From NCBI RefSeq assembly GCF_016055185.1, contig NZ_JAECVR010000007.1, positions 113,508 through 177,507 of the forward strand: a DNA stretch of 64,000 bases, in the 5' to 3' direction. The DNA is from Paenactinomyces guangxiensis. GTDB lineage: Bacteria; Bacillota; Bacilli; Thermoactinomycetales; Thermoactinomycetaceae. Numbering within the stretch: the first letter of the stretch is position 1; every line of letters starts with the position of its first letter. Below are positions 7,918 to 16,853 of this stretch, in pieces. Made by a program: the position numbers and the translations under genes. Below the pieces are notes generated by a model. The model saw only the letters and a list, made by a program, of their open reading frames with translations, was not told where the DNA came from and made no database searches.

Positions 7918-9219
7918 TTAGTTTTGCTCTTGAAGCGGTCGAACGAGAGAAACAGCAAAACGATCCCAGTTTAAATGTTCTTTCATCCTCTGGTTCACTT
8001 CTTCGAGCGTCAATGATTCCAGCAATGGAATGATACGAAACAAATCGGTATCATTAAAACGGTAACTGGTAAATTGGTTGGCAATCCACTCTGGTGAATT
8101 CAAAAATCGGAGGGAAGAGCCAACCTTTTTCTTGCGAATCCGCTCAAATGCCTCTTCGGAAATGCCTCTCTCCACCAGCGGCGGAATCTCTGACTGGATA
8201 CGTTCAAGCAAACGGTTGGGATCAGGTGTATCTCCCCCCATCATCGAAAAACCATATCCCTTTTCCAGAGTGTAATCATAGCCAAAGTTATCATCAACCA
8301 GACCATCATCATAAAGAGATTGGTACAGTTCGGAACTGGGGCCCACCAGTGCTTCCAATACAATTGAGGTCGTCAGCTCCTGTTTTAGCAGCGACTCCCC
8401 TGTATGGCCAATGGCTGCCTTCCCCTCTTTAAAACCAAATAAACATTTGGAGATTCCCACACTGAGCTGTACTTCTTTCTTTTTTTCAGCCACTTTATCC
8501 GGTTCTTCTTCAAAAAACCGCTTAATTTCCGGCTGTTGTTTAAATGATTTTCTAGCCTGGTTTTCTTTAATCAGATTGATCATCGCATCTGGTTCGACAG
8601 GTCCCACCAGGAACAAAAGCATATTATTGGGATGATAAAAGGTTTCATAACAAGTGTACAGGGTTTCCTTTGTGATTTTGGATATAGACTCTACCGTTCC
8701 GGCAATATCGATTTTGACCGGATGTTTCTGATACATTGCTTCGATTAAACCAAAATATGAGCGCCAATCGGGATTATCGTCATACATGCGAATTTCCTGT
8801 CCGATAATCCCCTTCTCTTTCTCCACATTTTGATCCGTGAAATAAGGACTTTGTACAAAGTTAAGCAATGTAGATAAATTTTGTTCCACATGGTCTGTGC
8901 ACGAAAAAAGGTAAGCAGTCCGTGTAAATGAAGTAAAGGCATTGGCGGATGCCCCTTGACGTGCAAATTCCTGGAAAACATCTTCACCTGTTTCCTGTTC
9001 AAACATTTTGTGTTCCAGAAAGTGGGCGATGCCATCAGGAACATTGATTTTATCTTGTCCCGGAACTTGAAAGGTATTGTCGATTGAGCCGTATTTCGTC
9101 GTGAATGTAGCATAAGTTTTACTAAATTCCGGCTTAGGAAGAATATATACCTCCAATCCATTGGACAATTTTTCATGGTAAAGGGTTTCTTGGATCTGTG
9201 GATGCTCAATTTTATGCAT
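7918..9219 (-). CDS. ymfH: M16-family peptidase-like protein YmfH (EF-P modification associated)
   Basis: The 433-aa protein belongs to the insulinase/processing-peptidase family and keeps the inverted zinc motif HFLEH (near residue 70) with the downstream acidic partner in the GIIGQEIRMY segment. In B. subtilis ymfF and ymfH are needed for normal EF-P modification, together with ymfI; how a peptidase fold contributes is not settled. ATG 9219 overlaps the ymfF stop by 8 nt, indicating translational coupling. A longer N-terminal reading is possible but lacks a ribosome site. Confidence 0.85.
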   Translation of the reverse strand: MHKIEHPQIQETLYHEKLSNGLEVYILPKPEFSKTYATFTTKYGSIDNTFQVPGQDKINVPDGIAHFLEHKMFEQETGEDVFQEFARQGASANAFTSFTRTAYLFSCTDHVEQNLSTLLNFVQSPYFTDQNVEKEKGIIGQEIRMYDDNPDWRSYFGLIEAMYQKHPVKIDIAGTVESISKITKETLYTCYETFYHPNNMLLFLVGPVEPDAMINLIKENQARKSFKQQPEIKRFFEEEPDKVAEKKKEVQLSVGISKCLFGFKEGKAAIGHTGESLLKQELTTSIVLEALVGPSSELYQSLYDDGLVDDNFGYDYTLEKGYGFSMMGGDTPDPNRLLERIQSEIPPLVERGISEEAFERIRKKKVGSSLRFLNSPEWIANQFTSYRFNDTDLFRIIPLLESLTLEEVNQRMKEHLNWDRFAVSLVRPLQEQN

Positions 9220-10504
9220 CTTGATTCCCCCCTTGATCCCGCAGAAAGTAAATGGTGTCCAGTTGTACTTTTTCTGCGACTTTTTGAATATCTTCTTTGC
9301 CGACTTGGTTGATTTGTTCAAGCAACTGATCAAGCCGGCGCTCCGTACCGCTTAAAACGGAGTGATAATGAAAGTTTACCAAGTCAAACGGGCGGTCCTG
9401 CTGTTCCCTGAACTGATTGGAAAGAGTTGCTTTTGTCTGCTCCAGCTCCTTATCACTGATTTCCCCATTTCTCATTGCTTCAAGCTGTTGTTTAATAATG
9501 TCGACTGCCTGGTCATAGTTGCCGATCTCAATCCCTGACTGAATGGTTAAAAGTCCTTTATGGCTTTCGAGCCGGGAGGAAGCATAGTAAGCCAGGCTCG
9601 CTTTTTCCCTGACATTCATAAACAATTTGGAATGCGGAAATCCCCCGAGTATACCGTTATACATGAGTAAGGCGGGATAATCCGGATCCTGAAAAGAAAT
9701 CTGCGTCCGGCAACCCATGTTTAATTTACCTTGTTTGACGTTCAAACGGTCAATAACCACCTTCACCTCTTGAACAGAGCGGGTCACCGGTGCGACCGGG
9801 ATATTTTTGCGATTTCCTGCTGATTCTGTACGAAAGTGTTTGGTTAAAAGAGCAACAACTTCCTCTACGGAAACATTACCCACACAGTAAAAATCGATAG
9901 GGGCGGTTTCCATCACTTCCTGGTAGTATGTATATAAGTTTTTGGGATCTATCGCAGGAATATCTTCAAGACGCCCGTGGTTAAACAGGGCAAACGGCTC
10001 ACCCTCACACATTGCTTCAACCATTCGTTGCGCCGCATAACGGATTTTATCATCCTGTAAGCTTTCAATTTTTTGTTTCAGGTTTTTCTTCTCAGCTTCT
10101 AAAAAAGAGGCTTTAAATCCCCCGTTTTCACTAACAGGCTGGCTTAATACCTGGCTGAAGAAAGAGAGCCCCTCATCTAACAGAGATTTTCTTTCCTTCA
10201 GATATTGTTCGTTAGCGATCTCCATGCCGAATTGCATAATATGGCGTTCCCCGCGTTTATAAACATCTCCAAACAGAGTTGCCCCGTACATCTTGTCCAG
10301 TTGGCGTTTTAGATCAATCGTCGAAGGATATGAAGTGGTGCCACGTTGTAATACACTGGGTAATAATGCGTTTTTCGTGACCCGGTCCCGGGCCAGCTCC
10401 TGTTGAATTAATACAGAAAGAGTAGTTGTCTTAAATTTTTTACTTGAATAAACGTGGACGCGCACGTTGCCGATGGAAACTGTTTCAAATTGTGTATCTG
10501 CCAC
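9212..10504 (-). CDS. ymfF: M16-family protein YmfF, inactive-type partner of YmfH
   Basis: The 430-aa protein has the M16 fold pattern (LQRGTTSYPSTIDLKRQLDK at the site where active members carry HxxEH) but no HxxEH zinc motif. It probably forms the non-catalytic half of a YmfF-YmfH heterodimer, as in other two-subunit M16 systems. GTG 10504 is preceded by AAGGAGAG at about 9 nt. It heads the ymfF-ymfH-ymfI-ymfJ operon. Confidence 0.84.
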   Translation of the reverse strand: MADTQFETVSIGNVRVHVYSSKKFKTTTLSVLIQQELARDRVTKNALLPSVLQRGTTSYPSTIDLKRQLDKMYGATLFGDVYKRGERHIMQFGMEIANEQYLKERKSLLDEGLSFFSQVLSQPVSENGGFKASFLEAEKKNLKQKIESLQDDKIRYAAQRMVEAMCEGEPFALFNHGRLEDIPAIDPKNLYTYYQEVMETAPIDFYCVGNVSVEEVVALLTKHFRTESAGNRKNIPVAPVTRSVQEVKVVIDRLNVKQGKLNMGCRTQISFQDPDYPALLMYNGILGGFPHSKLFMNVREKASLAYYASSRLESHKGLLTIQSGIEIGNYDQAVDIIKQQLEAMRNGEISDKELEQTKATLSNQFREQQDRPFDLVNFHYHSVLSGTERRLDQLLEQINQVGKEDIQKVAEKVQLDTIYFLRDQGGNQDA

Positions 10505-10542
10505 GCTGACACTCTCCTTTATATTGTGCCGGTATACTTACC

Positions 10543-10571
10543 ATTATAGATCAATTTACACAGCTTGGAAA
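10543..10571 (-). promoter_or_regulatory. Putative promoter of the ymfF operon
   Basis: TATAAT (10548-10543) lies 17 bp from a weak -35, TTTCCA (10571-10566). The rest of the 10505-10735 gap shows no ORF or clear terminator. Confidence 0.45.
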
Positions 10572-10735
10572 CGAAATCCACTTTCTTCGTACAGTCAGGG
10601 ATAAAGATAAAAGTTCGTTGTTCCAATGCTTATTTTCCCTTATGACACTGAACTGAGGGAGATAAGCAATTTTTAAACCGGCTCTAACAACTTCTATATG
10701 ATCATGCTGTTCATTTTAAAACTGATTCATTCGAT

Positions 10736-11761
10736 TTAGCTTGAAGGCACTTTGATTTCACCATCGATGATTTTTTTCTTAAACTCTTCCACTTTCCGAA
10801 GTACTTCCGCTCTAACGTGCTTCTTCGTCTGATCTGAGATCCCTACTCCATTTTCTTTTAAGCCGTACTTTATTTCCTTGCCGGGTTGGTGCTTATTTTC
10901 TTTAATTGACTTCGTCACCTTGTAAACGGCGATATCAACCCGTTTAATCATTGAGCTGAGGGTGTGATCCGGTGCAAGTCTGGATTGATCCATATCAACC
11001 CCGATCGCCCAGTACTTTCCTTTTTCTCTTGTTTTCACTTCATCAAACAATCCTTTTCCAGTCCCGCCCGATGCGTGAAAAATGATGTCCACTCCCCGAT
11101 TGTACAATGAACTGGCTAAAGACCGTCCTTTTGTTGAATCTGTAAAGCTTTCCGCATAGGCGACTTCCACTTTAGCTTTTGGATTGGATGCATGAACACC
11201 AGCGGTATATCCGACTTCAAATTTTTTTATCAATGGAGAGCTGATTCCGCCCATAAATCCGACTTTATTTGTTTTCGTTGATAATCCGGCAATCACTCCC
11301 ATCAAAAAGGCACCCTCTTCTTCCTTAAATGTCACTGCAGTTACATTATTGGGGATATTCCCTCCTAAATCGGTGTCGACAATCCCAAATTGCACATCTT
11401 TAAATTGATTCGCCACTTGACGAACCGCCTTATCCAGCTTAAAGCCGACCGCCCAGGTAATATCGCGCCTTTCCCGGGCAAAGCGGCTCAAATTCGGGAT
11501 ATAATCTTCATCACGCCTTGACTCTAACGCCTTTATGTCTGCATCCAGGTCTCTTTTGGCTCTTTTAATTCCTTCCCAGGCTGTTTGGTTGAAAGATTCA
11601 TCATTCAACCCCCCGGTATCAGTAACCATCGCAACTTTAAACCGATTTCCCTTATTTCCTTCGGTTTGTTTCTGGCCCGCTTGTCTCTGCGGAGGAGCAC
11701 AGCCAATGGCCACAATGAACAGAATACAGAGGATTAGTGCCACCCATCCTTTTCCTCTCAT
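10736..11761 (-). CDS. BMP-family substrate-binding lipoprotein (copy 2, distal)
   Basis: The 341-aa protein starts with a lipoprotein signal whose lipobox VAIGC puts the lipidated Cys at residue 21. The mature part has the BMP/PnrA nucleoside-binding signature (KVAMVTDTGGLNDESFNQ, then FHASGGTGKGLFDEV and GVDMDQS). It should deliver nucleosides such as guanosine to the adjacent NupOPQ importer. It is very similar over its whole length to the lipoprotein at 15591-16628, so a duplication is likely. It follows the importer operon and its terminator, so it is probably transcribed separately. Confidence 0.88.
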   Translation of the reverse strand: MRGKGWVALILCILFIVAIGCAPPQRQAGQKQTEGNKGNRFKVAMVTDTGGLNDESFNQTAWEGIKRAKRDLDADIKALESRRDEDYIPNLSRFARERRDITWAVGFKLDKAVRQVANQFKDVQFGIVDTDLGGNIPNNVTAVTFKEEEGAFLMGVIAGLSTKTNKVGFMGGISSPLIKKFEVGYTAGVHASNPKAKVEVAYAESFTDSTKGRSLASSLYNRGVDIIFHASGGTGKGLFDEVKTREKGKYWAIGVDMDQSRLAPDHTLSSMIKRVDIAVYKVTKSIKENKHQPGKEIKYGLKENGVGISDQTKKHVRAEVLRKVEEFKKKIIDGEIKVPSS

Positions 11762-11814
11762 AAGATCCCTCTTTCAATCCTTAACATTTTCTGTGCTTTA
11801 GTATGACCCAAAAC

Positions 11815-11847
11815 CATAAAAAAAACCTTAGCCCAGGAGAGCTAAGG
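11815..11847 (-). terminator. Terminator of the nup operon
   Basis: ACCTTAGC and GCTAAGGT (11824-11831, 11840-11847) pair around an 8-nt loop. On the minus strand a T-rich run follows. It directly follows the nupQ stop. Confidence 0.8.
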
Positions 11848-11863
11848 TCTAAGAGGGAAGCGT

Positions 11864-12799
11864 TTAACGGCTTCCTTTTTCATATGGTTTCCCAACTGCT
11901 GCCGGTGCTTCGGCACGGCCTACAAATCCTGCCAGCGCCAGGATCGTTAAAACATAAGGCATCATATTGAGCACTTCACTGGGTACATATTTGGTCAAGT
12001 TGATCAGTTGTCCCGTAAGGGCCAGGGCAACCGAGAAGCCGAAAAAGGTAGCCGCACCCAGTACGCCAAATGGTCTCCACTTCCCGAAAATAAGAGCGGC
12101 AAGAGCAATAAATCCCTGTCCGGCTACTGTTGTCTGGTTAAACTCACTTCCAATGGAAATGGAGAGTCCAGCCCCGCCAATGGCTGCCAAAGCCCCACTG
12201 ATGACAACCGCCACATAACGCATGGCAATCACGCTGACACCGGCTGTTTCCGCTGCCTGGGGATGTTCCCCAACGGCCCTTAATCTCATTCCGAACGGTG
12301 TCCGATAAAGAATGATATAGCTGACAATCACCAGTAAAATCGCAATATAAGTGGTTGGAAAAGTGTTAAACAGGGACGGTCCGATGACCGGTATTTTACT
12401 GAGGCCCGGAATCATTATCTTTTCCAATTTATCCGGAACGACCGGAGTTTGTCCCGCACCATCATACAGCCTTTTAACCAGATAAACAGATAACCCTAAG
12501 GCTAAAAAGTTGATGGCTACACCACTTACCACTTGATCTGCTTTAAAGGTGATGGAAGCAATCGCATGAGGAAGGGCCAAAATCATTCCGGCAACAATCG
12601 CGGCCCCCAGGCCGATCCAGGCATTTCCGGTGGTTATCGTTACAGCCGCTGCCGTAAATGCCCCAATCGTCATCAAACCTTCAAGACCGATATTGACAAC
12701 CCCGGAACGTTCCGAAAATAATCCTCCCAATGCCGCCAGAATCAACGGTGTCGAATAGAGAACCGTTGTCATCATAATATTAGTCAAGGTGTCTAGCAC
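11864..12799 (-). CDS. nupQ: Nucleoside ABC transporter permease, NupQ type
   Basis: The 311-aa integral membrane protein has many hydrophobic helices and the conserved BPD_transp_2 stretch GGLFSERSGVVNIGLEGLM, shared by ribose/nucleoside permeases. It pairs with NupP to form the membrane channel. GTG 12799 is chosen for the GAAGGAGGG site 8 nt upstream; it overlaps the end of nupP by 20 nt. The ATPase and lipoproteins next to it support nucleoside uptake. Confidence 0.86.
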   Translation of the reverse strand: MLDTLTNIMMTTVLYSTPLILAALGGLFSERSGVVNIGLEGLMTIGAFTAAAVTITTGNAWIGLGAAIVAGMILALPHAIASITFKADQVVSGVAINFLALGLSVYLVKRLYDGAGQTPVVPDKLEKIMIPGLSKIPVIGPSLFNTFPTTYIAILLVIVSYIILYRTPFGMRLRAVGEHPQAAETAGVSVIAMRYVAVVISGALAAIGGAGLSISIGSEFNQTTVAGQGFIALAALIFGKWRPFGVLGAATFFGFSVALALTGQLINLTKYVPSEVLNMMPYVLTILALAGFVGRAEAPAAVGKPYEKGSR

Positions 12800-13865
12800 G
12801 ATGTTTGTCCCTCCTTCTCTTGGAAAACAGATTAACAAGAGGTCCCGATATATTCGCTGCTACAAACAAAATAATCGCAGCAAACACAACGCGAATCACT
12901 TCAAAGGGAACTCCTGCCTCAAACTGCATATTTCCACCGCCGTAGGTCAATACCCCAAACAGGATCGATGCTAAAATCACCCCGATCGGAGTGTTGGCGC
13001 CGAGGAGGGCAACAGCAATCCCATCAAAGCCAATTCCGGTGAACGTAGCTTGAATAGACTGGTAGCCGGAAGTTCCAAGCAGTTCAGCCGCTCCCGCGAT
13101 CCCGGCAAATGAACCGCTGATCATCATTGAGAGAAGAATGTTTCGTTTGACACTCATCCCCGCGTATTCTGAGGCTAATGGATTATAACCAACCGCCCGG
13201 AGCTCATAACCTAATTTCGTTTTCCAGAGTAAATAATACATGATAAAAGCAGCAACCAGCGCTATAAAAATGCCAACATGAACCCGTGCCCCCCCGAAAA
13301 GTTGGGACAAAAAGTCCATCTGAATTGAGGCGGATTCGGGGATTTCAGGCGTTGAATCCGTACCTTGAGCCAACCATCTGCGAATGAGTACATTGGACAG
13401 GTTGAGAGCGATAAAGTTCATCATAATTGAAACGATCACTTCATGAACTCCCCGTATTGCTTTTAATAGTCCCGGTACAGCGGCCCACAGGGCACCTGCC
13501 AGGCCCCCTCCAATGATGGCCACAACCGCGTGCAATACGGGAGGCAGTCCTAATTTTAATCCAATAATGACGGCCACTAACTGTCCAACAATGACTTGAC
13601 CCTCAACTCCAATATTAAACAGACCCGTTCTAAAGGCGAGAGCAACCGCTAAACCAATCAAGATGAGGGGCGTAATTGTCCGAATCGTTTCCCCGAGATC
13701 ATAAGGCTGCAACAAAGCGCTGGCAAACAGGGCATTGTAGGCAAGAATCGGGTCATATCCCGCCATAATCATCATGATTGCCCCAACCAGAATCCCCAGC
13801 AGAATGGAGATGATTGAAGTAATAAAGGTAGAGTTTTTAAGTACACGAGATAAAATGGTCTGCAT
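12780..13865 (-). CDS. nupP: Nucleoside ABC transporter permease, NupP type
   Basis: The 361-aa membrane protein has about ten hydrophobic segments and the permease signature ALAFRTGLFNIGVEGQ, followed by GVHEVIVSIMMNFIALNL. It ends in a basic tail (KRRRDKHR). The ATG at 13865 directly abuts the nupO TAG stop (13868-13866), so the two are translationally coupled. It is the partner of NupQ in a BMP-type nucleoside importer. Confidence 0.87.
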   Translation of the reverse strand: MQTILSRVLKNSTFITSIISILLGILVGAIMMIMAGYDPILAYNALFASALLQPYDLGETIRTITPLILIGLAVALAFRTGLFNIGVEGQVIVGQLVAVIIGLKLGLPPVLHAVVAIIGGGLAGALWAAVPGLLKAIRGVHEVIVSIMMNFIALNLSNVLIRRWLAQGTDSTPEIPESASIQMDFLSQLFGGARVHVGIFIALVAAFIMYYLLWKTKLGYELRAVGYNPLASEYAGMSVKRNILLSMMISGSFAGIAGAAELLGTSGYQSIQATFTGIGFDGIAVALLGANTPIGVILASILFGVLTYGGGNMQFEAGVPFEVIRVVFAAIILFVAANISGPLVNLFSKRRRDKHRARHLD

Positions 13866-15389
13866 CTACTGATTCACCCCCTCTTGGATTGAACGTCCGG
13901 CCATTAAAAGCCCCAGTTCTTCTTCCGATACCGTATGCGGGTCGACCCATCCGACAATCCTTCCTCCGTTGATGACAGCCACCCGGTCACTCACTTTCAT
14001 AATCTCATCCAACTCCAGGGAAACCAGTAAAACAGCTTTTCCGCGATCCCGCTGTTCGATCAGCCGCCGATGAATAAATTCAATGGCTCCCACATCAAGG
14101 CCGCGGGTCGGTTGGGCCGCAATCAACAAATCAGGGTCCCGGTCCACCTCGCGGGCAATAATGGCTTTTTGTTGATTTCCGCCGGACAGTGCGCGGATCG
14201 GTGTATGCTCATCAGGAGTCCGGACATCAAATTCATCGATCAACCGCTTCGTATATTTATCTACTTCCGAAAAGTGAATGGTCCAACCTTTTGAGAAAGG
14301 GGATTGATAATAGGTCTGTAACACCATGTTTTCACTCACGGTAAAATCTAAGATGAGTCCCCGCTTATGCCGGTCTTCAGGAATATGGCCTAAACCGGCT
14401 TCTGTCACCTTGCGCGGTTTGAAATGAGTGATATCACGATCTCTCAGTTGAATTGATCCTGATTTTACCGGACGCAACCCTGTAATCGCTTCAATCAGTT
14501 CAGTCTGTCCATTACCGTCCACCCCGGCCAGGCCTACAATTTCACCGGCTTTGACTTCTAAATCAAGAGAGTCAACAGCCCGTATGCCGCGGCTTCCTTC
14601 GACCACCAGATCTTTTACTTGTAAAATTGTTTCTTTGGGGTTCGCTTCTTTTTTCTCTACGGTAAAAGACACTTCGCGCCCTACCATTAAAGCCGCCAGT
14701 TCCTTTTCATCCGTTTCGGAAACATCCAGAGTTTTAATTACTTTGCCACGGCGGATCACAGTTACTCTGTCACACGCACTCATAATTTCTTTTAGCTTAT
14801 GGGTGATGAAAATAATTGTTTTTCCTTCCTTAACCAAATTCCGCATAATCTCAATCAATTCTTCAATCTCTTGTGGTGTCAGTACTGCGGTTGGCTCATC
14901 AAAAATGAGCGTATCCGCCCCGCGATAGAGCGTTTTTAATATTTCCACACGTTGTTGCATCCCAACCGAGATTTCAGAAATATTGGCCTGGGGATCAACT
15001 TGAAGTCCGTAGCGATCAGATAATTCCTTAATCACACGTTCCGCTGTTTTATAATCAATAAAACCCTTTTGGCTTCGTTCATCTCCCAAAATAATATTTT
15101 CTGTGACAGAAAACGGTTGCACGAGCATAAAATGCTGATGGACCATGCCAATCCCTAATTTGTTGGCCATGGTCGGGCCTGTAATCGTTACCGGCTTTTC
15201 ATTGATAAGGATCTGTCCTTCATCCGGTTGATACAGCCCAAACAAAATATTCATCAAAGTGGATTTTCCCGCTCCGTTTTCACCAAGCAGGGCATGAATT
15301 TCCCCTTTTTTTACTGCCAAACTAATATTGTCATTGGCTACAGTTCCGGGAAATCTCTTTGTAATCCCTTTCATTTCAACAACGTTCAT
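13866..15389 (-). CDS. nupO: Nucleoside ABC transporter ATPase with two nucleotide-binding domains, NupO type
   Basis: The 507-aa protein carries two fused ABC domains, as usual for sugar/nucleoside importers. Domain 1 has GENGAGKST (about residue 36), the MVHQHFMLV Q-loop, an ISVGMQQRVEI signature and FDEPTAVLTP; domain 2 has a degenerate Walker A (GVDGNGQTE), LSGGNQQK and QPTRGLDVG. The close match to B. subtilis NupO supports guanosine/nucleoside import. ATG 15389 follows AAAAGGGGGAG. It opens the nupOPQ unit behind the lipoprotein gene. Confidence 0.9.
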   Translation of the reverse strand: MNVVEMKGITKRFPGTVANDNISLAVKKGEIHALLGENGAGKSTLMNILFGLYQPDEGQILINEKPVTITGPTMANKLGIGMVHQHFMLVQPFSVTENIILGDERSQKGFIDYKTAERVIKELSDRYGLQVDPQANISEISVGMQQRVEILKTLYRGADTLIFDEPTAVLTPQEIEELIEIMRNLVKEGKTIIFITHKLKEIMSACDRVTVIRRGKVIKTLDVSETDEKELAALMVGREVSFTVEKKEANPKETILQVKDLVVEGSRGIRAVDSLDLEVKAGEIVGLAGVDGNGQTELIEAITGLRPVKSGSIQLRDRDITHFKPRKVTEAGLGHIPEDRHKRGLILDFTVSENMVLQTYYQSPFSKGWTIHFSEVDKYTKRLIDEFDVRTPDEHTPIRALSGGNQQKAIIAREVDRDPDLLIAAQPTRGLDVGAIEFIHRRLIEQRDRGKAVLLVSLELDEIMKVSDRVAVINGGRIVGWVDPHTVSEEELGLLMAGRSIQEGVNQ

Positions 15390-15548
15390 GGCTCTCCCCC
15401 TTTTAATTGGTTTTCAAAGCCAGCCCTGTAAATATTGTAAAACCCCGTAAAATTTATCTTTCCCGCCTCTTTCATCATTAAGCAGATAAAAGGAAAAGGG
15501 CATTTCCAAACAAGATCAAAAAAGAAGGCGCGAAGCCGGGTCTATAGC

Positions 15549-15584
15549 GCAACAAAGGCTAGCGACAATGCTAGCCTTTGTTGC
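15549..15584 (-). terminator. Intercistronic hairpin between lipoprotein gene and nupO
   Basis: GCAACAAAGGCTAGC and its complement (15549-15563, 15570-15584) give a 15-bp stem with a 6-nt loop. There is no T-run after it on the minus strand, so it is more likely a partial terminator or mRNA stabiliser that lets the lipoprotein be made in excess over the transporter. Confidence 0.6.
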
Positions 15585-15590
15585 CTTTCA

Positions 15591-16628
15591 TTACTTCGCT
15601 AAAAATTGTTTGAGCTCGTCTTCGTTTTTTGGGACCTTAATTTCTCCGTTGATGATTTTTTGTTTAAACTCATCCACTTTTTTCAGTACATCAGGAGATA
15701 CATGTTTGCCGGAATTTTCAGCAATGTCCACACCGCCTTCTTTCAGTCCGAGCACAACTTCCTTCCCTGATTTCAGTTTACCTTCTTTTAACTCTTTTGT
15801 TATATCAAATACTGCGACATCGACGCGTTTAATCAACGAGCTGAGAGTATGGTCAGGGGCAAGTGATGATTGGTCCATATCTACACCAATCGCCCAATAT
15901 TTCCCTTTTTCTCTCGTTTTTACTTCATCAAACAAGCCTTTGCCCACCCCGCCGGAGGCGTGGAAAATCACATCAATGCCACTATTGTACATGTTTTGTG
16001 CCAGAGAACGGCCTTTGGTTGCATCGGTGAAACTTTCCGCATAAGCAACCTGAACGGTGACATTGGGGTTTGCGGCATGAACGCCGGCCCGAAAGCCTGA
16101 TTCAAACTTTTTGATCAGGGGTGAACTGATACCGCCAATAAAGCCAACCTTATTGGTTTTGGTGGTCAGTCCGGCAATAACCCCCATCAGGAAGGAACCC
16201 TCTTCCTCTTTAAAAGTAACAGCGGTTACATTTTCAGGAATTTTTCCGCCCAGATTGGTGTCAACAATCCCGAATTGAGCATCCGGGAATCGTTTTGCCA
16301 CATCCGGAATTGATTTTTCGAATTTGAAACCAACTGCCCAGGTGATATCTCGTCCTTCACGGGCAAATTTCGTCAAGTTGGGTACGTAATCTTCGTCCCG
16401 TTTCGATTCCAGCGCTTTGATGTCAGCATCCAGTTCTGATTTTGTGCGTTTAATACCTTCCCAGGCTGTTTGGTTGAAGGATTCGTCATTTAAGCCCCCG
16501 GTATCGGTGACCATTCCGACTTTAAATCCGCCTTCTCCTTTTCCTGTACCTTGTTGTTGACCATTACAACCCACTGCCAAAATGAACACTGCACTCAAAA
16601 TCAGTGCTATCCATGATTTTTTGGCCAT
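15591..16628 (-). CDS. BMP-family substrate-binding lipoprotein (copy 1, proximal)
   Basis: The 345-aa lipoprotein has a signal peptide ending LAVGC (Cys 21) and the BMP/PnrA fold signature KVGMVTDTGGLNDESFNQ. It is expected to bind extracellular nucleosides for NupOPQ, as NupN does in B. subtilis. ATG 16628 follows AAGGGGGGAG; longer in-frame readings have no ribosome site and would bury the signal peptide. It is first in the cluster, with a stable hairpin before nupO. The interval 16629-16853 shows a 13-mer palindrome (TGAAATAATTTCA, 16792-16804) but no clear riboswitch. Confidence 0.89.
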   Translation of the reverse strand: MAKKSWIALILSAVFILAVGCNGQQQGTGKGEGGFKVGMVTDTGGLNDESFNQTAWEGIKRTKSELDADIKALESKRDEDYVPNLTKFAREGRDITWAVGFKFEKSIPDVAKRFPDAQFGIVDTNLGGKIPENVTAVTFKEEEGSFLMGVIAGLTTKTNKVGFIGGISSPLIKKFESGFRAGVHAANPNVTVQVAYAESFTDATKGRSLAQNMYNSGIDVIFHASGGVGKGLFDEVKTREKGKYWAIGVDMDQSSLAPDHTLSSLIKRVDVAVFDITKELKEGKLKSGKEVVLGLKEGGVDIAENSGKHVSPDVLKKVDEFKQKIINGEIKVPKNEDELKQFLAK

Positions 16629-16853
16629 GGATCTCCCCCCTTGATGATAAGTATTTTGGGCTTGGGTCTCCAGGATGTCAAACAGGACAAACCTATGTAT
16701 CGACCAAAAGTAAGAACCGGGAACCAAAGATAGAAGAACGAAGCCGAACGATGGTTTACTCACTTTTCATCCAACAAACTTTCTAGTAGTTTGAAATAAT
16801 TTCATTTACCCAGTTCTTAAATCTACCCCTTCATTGTTATACCATTTGTTTTT

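Noticed and set aside
8745..9209. 154-codon frame on the minus strand inside ymfH
   Set aside because: It is an alternative frame fully inside a well-supported gene, with no family resemblance or ribosome site.
16629..16853. Purine riboswitch before the BMP lipoprotein
   Set aside because: Function would suit it, but the conserved three-way-junction bases (TATA...GATATGG type) are absent.
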